Part shown: positions 1 through 7,646 of the stretch, in pieces
Position numbering within the stretch: position 1 is the first letter of the stretch
How the letters are laid out: the number at the start of each line of letters is the position of its first letter
Assembly (NCBI GenBank): GCA_045541255.1
Contig: JAZQIU010000057.1
Location: forward strand, 1-54,484
Direction of reading: 5' to 3'
From: UMGS1124 sp045541255
GTDB taxonomy: Bacteria > Bacillota_I > Bacilli_A > RF39 > UBA660
DNA: 54,484 nucleotides
The notes under the pieces: generated by a model
What the model was told of the DNA's origin: nothing
The model's database searches: none
What the model saw: only the letters and a program-made list of their open reading frames with translations
Translations under genes and position numbers: made by a program

Positions 1-89
1 ATATTGCGACTACACAAATATATACGCATTTAAGTTTGAATAAAATAAAAGAAGTTTATGGATCTAGTCATCCAAGACAAAAGGAATAA
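1..89 (+). CDS. Tyrosine recombinase XerC/XerD family, C-terminal end (partial)
   Basis: Only the last 28 or so codons are inside the window; the frame enters at base 3 and stops at TAA 87-89. The visible peptide contains TTQIYTHLSL, the last conserved block of Xer-type tyrosine recombinases. Its Tyr is the nucleophile that forms the covalent 3'-phosphotyrosine bond during dif-site recombination. The short basic tail after it (SSHPRQKE) is also typical of XerD. In Bacillus the order xerD, deoB (drm), nucleoside phosphorylase is known, and deoB follows here after 3 bases, so XerD is the likeliest identity. XerC and other family members cannot be excluded from this fragment. Confidence 0.75.
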   Translation, partial: IATTQIYTHLSLNKIKEVYGSSHPRQKE

Positions 90-92
90 ATT

Positions 93-1265
93 ATGAAAAA
101 ATTTAAAAAAATTATATTAATTGTTGCTGACTCATTAGGTATTGGAGCAGCAAAAGATGCTCTTTTATATGGTGATGCACAAACAAATACACTTGGACAT
201 ATTGTAAAACAATATCCAAACATTTCGATGCCTACTTTAGAAAAACTTGGGATTCGTCATTTTTTAGGTGATGATGTAAAACCAACAGCTGCACTTGCAA
301 GACTTACGGAAATTAGTGTTGGTAAAGATACTCTTACAGGGCACTTTGAGATGATGGGACTAAAAGTTGATAAACCATTTCCATCTTTTACAGAAACTGG
401 ATTTCCAAAAGAGTTGATTGATAAACTTGAAGAGTTTTCTGGTAGAAAAGTTATCGGAAATATTTCCGCTAGTGGGACTGAAATAATTAAGGATTTAGGA
501 ATGGAACAATTAAGAACGGGTGCTTTAATTGTTTATACTTCGGCTGATTCTGTTTTACAAATTGCAGCAAACGAAGAACTAATTCCACTTTCTGAACTTT
601 ACCGTGTTTGTGAATACGCAAGAAAAATAACAATTGAAAATCCTGAATGGATGGTTGGCAGAATTATTGCACGTCCATTTGTAGGAAATAGTGTTGATTC
701 ATTTAAACGTACTACTAATCGTCATGACTACGCTTTAAAACCTTTTTCTAAAACAGCTTTAAACGTTTTATCAGAAAATGGATTTGATACAATTGCTGTT
801 GGTAAAATCAATGATATTTTTGATGGGTTTGGTATTACGGAATATGTTAGAACGACTTCAAATGAAGATGGTATGGACAAAACAATTCACTATGCAAAAC
901 AAAATTTTAATGGACTTTGTTTTGTGAATCTTGTTGACTTTGACGCATTATATGGCCATCGCCGAGATGTAGCTGGTTATAAAGAAGCAATCGAACGATT
1001 CGATAAAAAATTAGAACTTCTATTAAATACAATTGATTCAGATACATTAGTAATGGTTACGGCTGATCATGGTAACGATCCAACACATTCTGGAACCGAT
1101 CATACCAGAGAAGATGTTCCACTAATTTGTTACTATAAAGGTATTTGTGGTAAAGTGATGCCTACAATGGAATCATTTACGGTAATTTCGTCTTCTATTT
1201 TAGAAAACTTTGGTTTAGAAAGAATCTCAAAGTATCCAGGTTTTTTAAATTTATTGGAGGACTAA
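93..1265 (+). CDS. deoB: Phosphopentomutase DeoB
   Basis: Interconverts (deoxy)ribose-1-phosphate and (deoxy)ribose-5-phosphate, linking nucleoside phosphorolysis to the pentose phosphate pathway; cytoplasmic, Mn-dependent, alkaline-phosphatase superfamily. The 390 residues match family length. The N-terminal metal site is VADSLGIG (Asp13). The segment KDTLTGHFE (about 78-86) carries the threonine that is phosphorylated in the family. The C-terminal metal site is TADHGNDPTHSGTDHTRED. An AAGGA site precedes ATG 93. It follows the Xer gene by 3 bases and is followed with no gap by a hydrolase, so the three are probably one transcript. Its natural partner, a pyrimidine-nucleoside phosphorylase, lies about 11 kb away at 12624-13850. 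Confidence 0.96.
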   Translation: MKKFKKIILIVADSLGIGAAKDALLYGDAQTNTLGHIVKQYPNISMPTLEKLGIRHFLGDDVKPTAALARLTEISVGKDTLTGHFEMMGLKVDKPFPSFTETGFPKELIDKLEEFSGRKVIGNISASGTEIIKDLGMEQLRTGALIVYTSADSVLQIAANEELIPLSELYRVCEYARKITIENPEWMVGRIIARPFVGNSVDSFKRTTNRHDYALKPFSKTALNVLSENGFDTIAVGKINDIFDGFGITEYVRTTSNEDGMDKTIHYAKQNFNGLCFVNLVDFDALYGHRRDVAGYKEAIERFDKKLELLLNTIDSDTLVMVTADHGNDPTHSGTDHTREDVPLICYYKGICGKVMPTMESFTVISSSILENFGLERISKYPGFLNLLED

Positions 1266-2180
1266 ATGTTTAAAGAAGAAAAAATAAAATTTGATGATAA
1301 ATTTAGTTTAAATGTTTATATTTGGGAACCAAATAAAGAATTGCCAATTCTTGGGACCGTTCAACTTGCGCATGGGATGAGTGAACATTTAGGACGTTAT
1401 AAAAGATTTGCTGAATACTTATCAAGTTTAGGTTTTATTGTCCTTGGTGCAGACCACTATGCCCATGGAAAAACTTGTGTTGATCCTTTTTTAGTAGGTG
1501 TTTGTGAAGATTATGACTTTATGGATGCCGTAATTAAAAGTATTAAGCTTGTTAGAGATCACTATTCTCATTATTTTAAAGGCAATAACGTACTTTTTGC
1601 ACATAGCATGGGCTCAATGGCATGTCAAAGATACATAGAATTATATCCTGATGATTTTTCAAAAGTCATCATTTCGGGGACTGATTATCCAGTATTTAAA
1701 TATGCTCTTGCGAAGCTTGCAGCAAAGCTTCTTATGAAAAAGAATCAAATAACTTATAGTAAGCTTATCCACAATATGGGTGTTGGTGCTTTTAATAAAA
1801 AATTTAAAGAAGAACATCCACTTTACGGATGGCTTACAAATGATCATGAAATAATTGATGCTTATTGTAAAGATAAATACTGTGGTAAAGTATATCCTGT
1901 GAACTATTATTATTCACTTGCATCAATGTTGAGACTATCCAAAAAGAAAAAAGAACGTTCTAGAATCAATCGAAATTTAGAAGTATTGATAATTAGCGGT
2001 TGGTCTGATCCTGTAGGGGCCTTTGGTAAAGGTCCAAAAGCATTATCTAAGGATTATTTAAAATTAGGCGTTTCAACAAGACTTAAACTTTATAATAACG
2101 CAAGACATGAGCTTTTAAATGAATTAGAACCTGTTAAATCAGAAGTTTATAACGAAATTAAATCATTTATAACAAACTAA
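1266..2180 (+). CDS. Alpha/beta hydrolase, monoacylglycerol-lipase-like
   Basis: A 304-residue serine hydrolase of the Hydrolase_4 (monoacylglycerol lipase/lysophospholipase) type. The nucleophile elbow is AHSMG with Ser114. The other triad members are probably Asp248 (GWSDPVG) and His281 (NARHELL). The oxyanion region is LAHGMSEHLGRY near residue 34, the hallmark of this subfamily. There is no signal peptide, so it should act in the cytoplasm, perhaps on lysolipids or monoglycerides; the true substrate cannot be read from sequence. The ATG directly follows the deoB stop and its GGAGG site lies inside the deoB end, which implies translational coupling. A strong terminator follows. Confidence 0.88.
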   Translation: MFKEEKIKFDDKFSLNVYIWEPNKELPILGTVQLAHGMSEHLGRYKRFAEYLSSLGFIVLGADHYAHGKTCVDPFLVGVCEDYDFMDAVIKSIKLVRDHYSHYFKGNNVLFAHSMGSMACQRYIELYPDDFSKVIISGTDYPVFKYALAKLAAKLLMKKNQITYSKLIHNMGVGAFNKKFKEEHPLYGWLTNDHEIIDAYCKDKYCGKVYPVNYYYSLASMLRLSKKKKERSRINRNLEVLIISGWSDPVGAFGKGPKALSKDYLKLGVSTRLKLYNNARHELLNELEPVKSEVYNEIKSFITN

Positions 2181-2202
2181 GGCCTAAAATAGGCCTTTTT
2201 TT
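2179..2202 (+). terminator. Intrinsic terminator of the xer-deoB-hydrolase unit
   Basis: AAGGCCT, loop AAAAT, AGGCCT, then a run of seven T. The hairpin begins at the stop codon of the hydrolase gene. Confidence 0.9.
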
Positions 2203-2300
2203 GCACTTTTAATACTATATAAGTATTTATTCAAACTCGACATAAAAATCTAAAATACGGCAAATTTTAGGCCATATTTTACATTCTAAATAGCATTAAT

Positions 2301-2358
2301 AATAGCTAATTTGTATGGATTTCAAAGTAAAAATCTATATTAAATTAGCTATTTTTTT
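2301..2358 (+). terminator. Long hairpin followed by T-tract (terminator or small-RNA 3' end)
   Basis: The outer arms AATAGCTAATTT (2301-2312) and AAATTAGCTATT (2342-2353) pair perfectly over 12 bp. Inside them ATGGATTT pairs with AAATCTAT with one G-U. Five T follow. It lies about 100 bases beyond the deoB-unit terminator, so it either ends a separate short transcript or is a backup terminator. Confidence 0.55.
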
Positions 2359-2803
2359 GTTGTTTGAATATAAACCTAAAAACTCTCCAATATCAAACTT
2401 TTAATTTAAATGATTAATTAGTCTAAAGAAGAAAGAAACTGTCAAAATAAAGAAAAATAAGCCGTTTTTGAGGATTTGAATTGACAAGTATTCAGGAAAA
2501 CAAAATTCGATTGATTCTAGAAGGGTTATAAAAACTAGAATGATTTGAATGATTGGATCAATATAAGAATTAATACTCAAAAATAACAGATTTGAACCAT
2601 TTAAACAACCATTAAATAACAGTTATTAACAATAATTTATGAGTTATCATTTAATGCATTTTATCGGCTTATTGCCTAGATAATTGAGAAGTTAACATAA
2701 TATATATTATAGGAAGTTAATGAATTTATATAAAAAGGTTGAATTATTATATGTCAGCTATTATTAAGTTATTGTATTTTATTTAAAATTTTAAATATTA
2801 TTA

Positions 2804-2829
2804 GTTTATCTAAAAAGTTTATCTAAAAA
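2804..2829. repeat. Tandem 13-bp direct repeat (two copies)
   Basis: GTTTATCTAAAAA occurs twice head to tail. Only two units are present, within the AT-rich gap; no function is evident. Confidence 0.6.
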
Positions 2830-2959
2830 ATATTACAAATTATTTTACCTAAATTCTTCTTTTTATTTTTGTTAATTAATTATTGTATCTTAATTTTTAT
2901 CAACTAAATAAATATATTTAATAATTATATGTTGAGAATTTTATACTAGGATATATCTC

Positions 2960-2990
2960 TCCCCTCTTTTAGAATTAAGTAGGGGATTTT
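2960..2990 (+). terminator. Hairpin with C/G stem and T-rich tail, terminator-like
   Basis: TCCCCT (2960-2965) pairs with AGGGGA (2981-2986) across a 15-base loop, followed by TTTTATTATT. This is unusually GC-rich for this gap. No gene with a clear claim on it lies upstream on the same strand. Confidence 0.4.
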
Positions 2991-3037
2991 ATTATTCTTT
3001 ACAATAAAAAGAGTGTTGGAAAATATTGAAGAAAAAG

Positions 3038-3072
3038 AAAACGACCAGTTAAATAATTGATTTGGTCGTTTT
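3038..3072 (-). terminator. Terminator of the HTH gene at 3075
   Basis: On the minus strand AAAACGACCA pairs with TGGTCGTTTT around a 15-base loop, followed by a T-rich run (CTTTTTCTTC). The hairpin starts 3 bases after the stop codon. Confidence 0.85.
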
Positions 3073-3074
3073 TA

Positions 3075-3842
3075 TTAAACTCCTCTAGATTGGATTTCAG
3101 CTATTTTTTCAAAAACTTCTACAGCATTTGATGCTGTGATTTCGTTGTATCCCAGTTCACGTAAAGCTTGAATTCTAACTGTATTAAGTTGTTGTGTTCT
3201 AGATAATTTCTCTTCATTTCTAGCTTCTATTTCAGCAACAAATCTATCTCTAGATACTATTACTTTGCTTTTTGAAACTCCCCCATTATTGTATAATGTG
3301 AAAGCAGAATGAATAATTCCTTCAAACATAAATTGTTTATCTTCGTTGAATGCAAATTCGTTTGGTTTAGTGAAACCTGTTGCTTTACTAACATATCCTA
3401 ATAAATATTTGAATTCAGGTATATTGTCTACTGATTGTAATAAATGATACAAATATTCTACAATATAATAATTTTCTTCTATATTTGACTCAGTAAGTTT
3501 TTCTTTTAATAAAAAAGTAAAATCAGATAATAATGTTTGTTCTTTTTTATTTAAACCTTTAATATCAATAAATTCAAAACTATTTGATTTATTTGAAGAA
3601 TTAAGTCTTTCTTCAACTTCTTCCATATATTCAGTATTTATTTTTAAGTTGCTTAATGTGTTTTCTTCTCCGTCTTCAATATTTAATAATTTATATAGTA
3701 ATATTTTCTTTTCTTTAGGCCATTTATTTATGTTGTCTAGTTCTAAATAGTTATATACCATTTGTCTAGAAACGCCTAAATATTTGGCTAATTTTACTTT
3801 TGATATTCCTAAACTATTTAATACATTTTTTAATTGTTCCAT
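3075..3842 (-). CDS. Orphan helix-turn-helix protein of unknown function
   Basis: 255 residues. Residues 12-31 form a Cro/XRE-like helix-turn-helix (GISKVKLAKYLGVSRQMVYN), so DNA binding is likely. The remaining 220 residues are mostly helical and resemble no family I recognise. They include a Lys/Asn/Ser-rich linker around 80-90 and an Arg/Glu-rich helix near residues 200-235. No membrane segment or signal peptide is present. It forms a monocistronic unit with a consensus-like promoter and its own terminator, facing away from the long gap. The start ATG 3842 is preceded by AGGAT. A regulator or a nucleoid-associated protein is possible, but function is unknown. Confidence 0.75.
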   Translation of the reverse strand: MEQLKNVLNSLGISKVKLAKYLGVSRQMVYNYLELDNINKWPKEKKILLYKLLNIEDGEENTLSNLKINTEYMEEVEERLNSSNKSNSFEFIDIKGLNKKEQTLLSDFTFLLKEKLTESNIEENYYIVEYLYHLLQSVDNIPEFKYLLGYVSKATGFTKPNEFAFNEDKQFMFEGIIHSAFTLYNNGGVSKSKVIVSRDRFVAEIEARNEEKLSRTQQLNTVRIQALRELGYNEITASNAVEVFEKIAEIQSRGV

Positions 3843-3881
3843 TTATAATCCTACTCTCTTTACTTAATTATTTACATATTA

Positions 3882-3911
3882 ATTGTATCTTATAGTGTAA
3901 GTTATTGTCAA
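3882..3911 (-). promoter_or_regulatory. Sigma-A-type promoter of the HTH gene
   Basis: Minus strand TTGACA (3906-3911), 18-bp spacer, TACAAT (3882-3887). The spacer holds CTTA-N5-TAAG, a small inverted repeat that could be an autoregulatory site. Confidence 0.75.
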
Positions 3912-3921
3912 GTAAAAGTAA

Positions 3922-3954
3922 AGAAAAAAGACTTTATAGATACCATAAGTCTTT
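3922..3954 (-). terminator. Terminator of mnmA
   Basis: Minus strand AAAGACTT pairs with AAGTCTTT, then a T-rich run. It overlaps the mnmA stop codon, and the -35 box of the next gene lies about 10 bases beyond. Confidence 0.8.
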
Positions 3955-4977
3955 ACCATTTTTTTTAACATTTTTTATTATTCCGCCGCCCAGACATTCC
4001 TCATTTTTATAAAAGGCGCATGCTTGTCCAGGGGTTACAGATTTTATACCTTGTTCATATATAACTTCTACGGTTGTGTTATTTATCCAATTTAATTTAA
4101 CGTTCATTTCTTCTTGTCTATATCTAAATTTGGCTTTGCATTCAGTTATTTTTTCATTACCAAATAGATTTACGTTTTCTAATATACATGAAGTTGATAT
4201 TAAATAATCATTTTCATCTCCTGTAGCAATATAAAGTATATTTTTTTCTATATTTTTTCCCACTACATACATTCTATCAGCTGTGCCTCCTATGTTTATA
4301 CCTCTTCTTTGGCCAATAGTGTATGTAAATAATCCGTGGTGCTCCCCTATCTTTTCTTTTGTTTCAATATTTATGATAGGTCCTTTTTCATTAGTTAATT
4401 TTGAATTTATATATTCTTTAAAATTAGAGTTTATAAAACATACATCAGTAGAATCTTTTTTATTTGCATTTATTAAACCTTCATTAGTCGCTATCTCTCT
4501 TACTTTTTCTTTGTCTATATTATCTAATGGAAATATAATTTTATTTAATTGCTCTTTTGTTATATTTGATAAAAAATAAGTTTGATCTTTATTTGAGTCG
4601 CTGCTTTTATATAATTTACCTTCAATTACTCTTGCGTAGTGACCAGTAGCAAAATAATCTGCGTTATATTTTATCATTGCATCATATAAGAAATTTAGTT
4701 TTACAAGTCTATTGCATAAAATGCATGGATTTGGTGTTAAACCATTTTTATAATCATTTATAAATTTATCTATGACTAATTGTTTAAATATATTTCTATA
4801 ATCTAAAATATGGTGTTCTATATTAAGTTTTTTACAAGTTTCAATTGCATCATTTGAATCGAAGTCTTCAGTGAATCTAAATGTTACTCCAATAACTTCA
4901 AAACCGGAACTCTTTAATATATGAGCTGCAACTGATGAGTCTACTCCCCCACTTATACCAACTACTACTTTTTTCAT
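3934..4977 (-). CDS. mnmA: tRNA-specific 2-thiouridylase MnmA
   Basis: Adenylates and thiolates U34 of tRNA-Lys, -Glu and -Gln to give s2U, drawing sulfur from a cysteine desulfurase (none is in this window). 347 residues, normal for the family. The N-terminal PP-loop is GISGGVDSS (about 7-15). The catalytic cysteines are in NPCILCN and DVCFI, flanked by the usual TGHYARV and TIGQRRG blocks. A GTG nine bases upstream is in frame, but GGTGAT is spaced correctly only for ATG 4977, so that start is used. It lies 27 bases downstream of the SpoIIM-like gene, probably in the same transcript. Confidence 0.95.
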   Translation of the reverse strand: MKKVVVGISGGVDSSVAAHILKSSGFEVIGVTFRFTEDFDSNDAIETCKKLNIEHHILDYRNIFKQLVIDKFINDYKNGLTPNPCILCNRLVKLNFLYDAMIKYNADYFATGHYARVIEGKLYKSSDSNKDQTYFLSNITKEQLNKIIFPLDNIDKEKVREIATNEGLINANKKDSTDVCFINSNFKEYINSKLTNEKGPIINIETKEKIGEHHGLFTYTIGQRRGINIGGTADRMYVVGKNIEKNILYIATGDENDYLISTSCILENVNLFGNEKITECKAKFRYRQEEMNVKLNWINNTTVEVIYEQGIKSVTPGQACAFYKNEECLGGGIIKNVKKNGKDLWYL

Positions 4978-5004
4978 ATAAATCACCGAATTAATTATAT
5001 CAAT

Positions 5005-5598
5005 TTATAGAAGAAAAATAAATAGTTTTAAAATTTGGGGTACTATAAATATATTTAGTAAATTAGTAATAGATATAGTTATGATACAAAATAACAGTTT
5101 TATAAGTATTTTAGAATATAGATTATAAATACTTTCGTTATTTTTATATTTTAATGATGAAAGTAAAGTTTTTATAAATTTATATATATTTATAGTTAGA
5201 TATATTAATATTAAGATATAAATACATTTAGTGATAATAAAATATATTATTCCAAATAATAAGCCTTTTAACATGCTTTTTTGGAATAATATTCCTAATA
5301 TGAAACCGATACTCATATTTTCTATAAAGATTGCTAAAAAGGGTGTAAAAAAGCCTACAATAGTCAAAGATATAATAAATATACTTATATATGTAATAAT
5401 CGGATATAAAAAAATATTTAAAGTATTAGAATTATATGAATTGATATACTCTATATAATAATTATATATGTTATTTAAAAGTTCTTTATCTATGCTTAAT
5501 GATATTATTAACCCTAATGTAATACTTATTGAAATAATGAAAAAAATTATATTAAATACTTTACAATTATTCTTATAACTAATCTTAATATATTTCAT
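5005..5598 (-). CDS. SpoIIM-like multi-pass membrane protein
   Basis: 197 residues, five or six membrane segments, close to the length of stage II sporulation protein M (DUF95 family). The central part (TIVGFFTPFLAIFIENMSIG, then GFILGILF and KGLLFGIIYFI) follows the spacing of the SpoIIM core: a Gly/Pro-containing helix, a short acidic link, an IGF helix and a helix starting KG. In Bacillus, SpoIIM works with SpoIID and SpoIIP in peptidoglycan degradation during engulfment. Neither partner is here, but sigK in the same window supports a sporulation role. DUF95 proteins also occur in non-sporulating bacteria, so the assignment is moderate. AGGTGA precedes ATG 5598. Confidence 0.55.
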   Translation of the reverse strand: MKYIKISYKNNCKVFNIIFFIISISITLGLIISLSIDKELLNNIYNYYIEYINSYNSNTLNIFLYPIITYISIFIISLTIVGFFTPFLAIFIENMSIGFILGILFQKSMLKGLLFGIIYFIITKCIYILILIYLTINIYKFIKTLLSSLKYKNNESIYNLYSKILIKLLFCIITISITNLLNIFIVPQILKLFIFLL

Positions 5599-5681
5599 GC
5601 TATATTCACCTAATTAATTATATTAAATGCTTTATTTATTATTCATAATTTAGTATAATTAAATTGTTGAGGTGAATATAA

Positions 5682-5795
5682 ATGGCTAAGAAAAAGAAGA
5701 TGAAAAATTTAGGAATAAAAGTATTAGTTTGGATAATGTTAATTACAATGATACTTAGTATGGTTGCTAGTCTAGCGATATATTTTATTGGATAA
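5682..5795 (+). CDS. 37-residue membrane protein, DUF4044-like
   Basis: A short open frame with a strong GAGGTGA site six bases before ATG. The product begins MAKKKKMKNLGIK and continues as one hydrophobic helix (VLVWIMLITMILSMVASL), ending AIYFIG. The poly-lysine start, one membrane helix and size match the DUF4044 family of tiny Bacillota proteins of unknown role. A TATAAT box at 5654-5659 lies in the intergenic space, and a bidirectional terminator begins at the stop codon, so it is a complete monocistronic unit. It is divergent from the SpoIIM-like gene. Topology would place the lysine-rich end in the cytoplasm. Confidence 0.75.
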   Translation: MAKKKKMKNLGIKVLVWIMLITMILSMVASLAIYFIG

Positions 5796-5796
5796 T

Positions 5797-5825
5797 AAAA
5801 AACTGATTATGGTATCAGTTTTTTT
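5797..5825. terminator. Bidirectional terminator
   Basis: A6-CTGAT, loop, ATCAG-T7. It ends the 37-residue ORF on the + strand and the gene at 5807 on the - strand, whose stop codon lies in the loop. Confidence 0.88.
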
Positions 5826-6241
5826 GTTTGACTTTCTTCGCTTAAATATAACATTTCTTCTTCTACATTTTTAATTTGTATCCAATAATTTCTGCTCTCT
5901 TTTAAGAAAGTATATAAATCTTCTGTATCATCAATAAGTATAGTATAACAATCTTTTATTTCTTCATTATCTCTAGGATATAATGCTTGAATTTCGTTAT
6001 TTGGATATTTCTTTTCTATATATTCAATTAATGAAATTGGTATTTCACCTTCGAATTTTATATATAATCTTTTGTTCTTTTTATTTTTAGCAAAACTTAT
6101 AAGCATATTATACCAAATATAATATTCAATATAATGATTTTTTCTATCTTTTTCATTATCATCAATAGTAAATATTTCATGTTTGTATAATTCAAAGTCT
6201 TTCAAAATTTTTCTTGCATCATTTTTAATAATAAATTTCAT
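5807..6241 (-). CDS. Hypothetical protein, 144 residues
   Basis: Not recognised. It is a soluble, charged protein with no signal peptide or membrane helix, and alternates predicted strands and helices. Recognisable local blocks are KRLYIKFEGEIPISLIEYI and CYTILIDDTEDLYTFLKES. A TTG six bases upstream is in frame, but GGGAG is spaced better for ATG 6241. It follows yqeY by about 40 bases with a terminator between, so it could be partly read through from rpsU-yqeY. The product is likely cytoplasmic; no function can be proposed. Confidence 0.7.
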   Translation of the reverse strand: MKFIIKNDARKILKDFELYKHEIFTIDDNEKDRKNHYIEYYIWYNMLISFAKNKKNKRLYIKFEGEIPISLIEYIEKKYPNNEIQALYPRDNEEIKDCYTILIDDTEDLYTFLKESRNYWIQIKNVEEEMLYLSEESQTKKLIP

Positions 6242-6263
6242 TTCCAAAAACTCCCTTAAATAT

Positions 6264-6285
6264 AAAAAAGTAGGTTTTACCCTAC
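6264..6285 (-). terminator. Terminator after yqeY
   Basis: Minus strand GTAGG pairs with CCTAC around a GTAAAA loop, followed by T6. The hairpin overlaps the end of yqeY. Confidence 0.75.
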
Positions 6286-6725
6286 ATATTATTTAATTTT
6301 TCTTTAACTATTTTACTTACTTCACTCATATCAGCGCGAGTACCAACTATACTAGATATTTCTTTGATTACTTTTCCCATATCTTTAATACTAGTAGGAT
6401 TTAAAATGTTAAATTGTTCTTCAATGATTTTGTTTAATTCATCTTTAGATAATTCTTCAGGTAAATAGTTTTTTAATATTTCTATTTCTTTAGCAAGTTC
6501 ATCTGCTAAATCTAATCTATTATAACTTTTATATTCTTCAAATGATGCTGTTCTAACTTTAACTTGCTTTTTAATTATTGTTAAAACTTCTTCATCTGTA
6601 AGTTCAGATTTTTTATTGATTTCTTCTGCTTGTAATGCGCTTTTTAACATTCTTAAAACAGAAGTCTTAAATTTATCTTGCTCTTTCATTGAACTAACTA
6701 AATCTTTTTTTATTTTTTCAAACAT
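6282..6725 (-). CDS. yqeY: GatB/YqeY domain protein
   Basis: 147 residues covering the whole YqeY family (about 150). It is related to the C-terminal tRNA-binding helical domain of GatB. The sequence shows the typical N-terminal helix pair (SMKEQDKFKTSVLRMLKSAL) and the block NRLDLADELAKEIEILKNYLP, then a GKVIKEI segment. The exact function is unknown; a role with tRNA or ribosomes is presumed from the GatB relationship and from its near-universal position behind rpsU in Bacillota, which holds here with an 11-base gap. AAGGTGA precedes the ATG. Confidence 0.92.
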   Translation of the reverse strand: MFEKIKKDLVSSMKEQDKFKTSVLRMLKSALQAEEINKKSELTDEEVLTIIKKQVKVRTASFEEYKSYNRLDLADELAKEIEILKNYLPEELSKDELNKIIEEQFNILNPTSIKDMGKVIKEISSIVGTRADMSEVSKIVKEKLNNM

Positions 6726-6736
6726 TAATATTCACC

Positions 6737-6928
6737 TTATTTTCTATTTTTATTTCTTTTACGTGAATTTTTAATCATTTCTTTTTTTGCTTCGCGTCTC
6801 TTTACACCAGGTTTTTTATATTCTTTGTGTTTTTTTAATTCAGAAGGGACTCCGCTTTTTGCAACTTTAATTTTAAATCTTTTTAAAGCTCCATCTACAT
6901 TTCCATTTCTTACTTCAACTTTTGTCAT
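6737..6928 (-). CDS. rpsU: 30S ribosomal protein bS21
   Basis: 63 residues, extremely basic. It starts MTKVEVRNGN and contains the family block ALKRFKIKVAKSGVPSEL, ending in an Arg/Lys-rich tail (RRE, RKRNKNRK). bS21 sits on the 30S platform near the anti-Shine-Dalgarno helix and helps initiation. It has a strong GGGAGGG site and a near-consensus promoter just upstream, and leads the rpsU-yqeY operon. Confidence 0.96.
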   Translation of the reverse strand: MTKVEVRNGNVDGALKRFKIKVAKSGVPSELKKHKEYKKPGVKRREAKKEMIKNSRKRNKNRK

Positions 6929-6958
6929 TTACTATCCCTCCCTTCGTTTTCATAGACT

Positions 6959-6987
6959 ATTATAGCAGGAAAATTGAGGAGTTTCAA
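6959..6987 (-). promoter_or_regulatory. Promoter of rpsU-yqeY
   Basis: Minus strand TTGAAA (6982-6987), 17-bp spacer, TATAAT (6959-6964), about 30 bases before the rpsU start. Confidence 0.8.
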
Positions 6988-7013
6988 TATTTACTTTTCA
7001 AAAAATGAAAAAA

Positions 7014-7646
7014 TTACACTATATATTTTATTTCGTTAAGTATTTTCTTATTTTTGATATTTATATTATTTTTAATACCATAAATTATTGGTTCAATTTT
7101 ATTTTCTTCTAAATAATTATATATGTTGTTTGTAAATAATGATTCTAGTATTAATACAAAATTATAATTTTTTAAATTTATTTTTGAGTTGAATACATAA
7201 TTTATTAATCCTAATTTATAAATACTTCCTTTTAAATTATCTATATATGATTTGTTAAAACTACAAATATAATAAATATTAGATTTATTTTTACAAAGTA
7301 TATTTTCTAAAATACTTAATTCTATCTTTTCTTTTAATTCTATTATAATAATTTTATGATTTATTTTTTTTATTACATTTGATAAAAGTGGTATTTTTGA
7401 CTTTATTGTTTTTGTACCAAAATTATATTTTAAAACTTCTTTATAAGTTAAATTATTTATATTCCCGCTACCATCGCTAGTTCTGTTTATGAATTTGTCA
7501 TGTAATACTACAACTTTTTTATCTTTAGTTAATCTTATATCTAGTTCAATACCATCATAATTATTTTCAATTGCATTTAAAAAAGCTTCAATTGTATTTT
7601 CTTTTATATTTTTTGTTGTTAAACCTCTATGTGCTATAAGTTGCAT
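7014..7646 (-). CDS. Glycerophosphodiester phosphodiesterase family protein
   Basis: 210 residues, a short cytoplasmic GDPD that would hydrolyse glycerophosphodiesters to glycerol-3-phosphate and an alcohol. The diagnostic residues are present: HRG (6-8), ENT (17-19), ELDIRL (about 35-40) and VLHD followed by the INRTSDGSG loop. The acidic residue on the later strand is in IIIELKEK. It lacks a signal peptide, and the C-terminal half is trimmed and AT-rich compared with longer homologues (about 240). The ribosome-binding AGGTGA lies inside the 3' arm of the terminator hairpin of the upstream surface-protein gene, only about 8 bases before the ATG, so expression may depend on read-through and hairpin opening. 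Confidence 0.88.
   Translation of the reverse strand: MQLIAHRGLTTKNIKENTIEAFLNAIENNYDGIELDIRLTKDKKVVVLHDKFINRTSDGSGNINNLTYKEVLKYNFGTKTIKSKIPLLSNVIKKINHKIIIIELKEKIELSILENILCKNKSNIYYICSFNKSYIDNLKGSIYKLGLINYVFNSKINLKNYNFVLILESLFTNNIYNYLEENKIEPIIYGIKNNINIKNKKILNEIKYIV

Larger units (their letters stand above)
2203..3037. other. Long non-coding stretch between a + and a - gene block
   Basis: About 830 bases without a credible reading frame on either strand; the best start after an RBS-like AGGAAG (about 2712) gives only 15 codons. It is very AT-rich. It holds a long hairpin at 2301-2358, a 14-bp perfect palindrome ATAATATATATTAT at 2697-2710, a tandem 13-mer at 2804-2829 and a C/G-stem hairpin at 2960-2986. 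No rRNA, tRNA, tmRNA, RNase P or recognisable riboswitch core was found by eye. It could be decayed sequence, or it could encode an unrecognised small RNA. Confidence 0.6.

Noticed and set aside
1..2180. Horizontally acquired deoB region
   Set aside because: It seems slightly richer in G+C and CGT codons than the orphans, but tsf, rpoB and the synthetases look similar, so expression level explains it.
2804..2829. Start of a CRISPR array
   Set aside because: Only two 13-bp copies in direct contact, no spacers, no cas gene.
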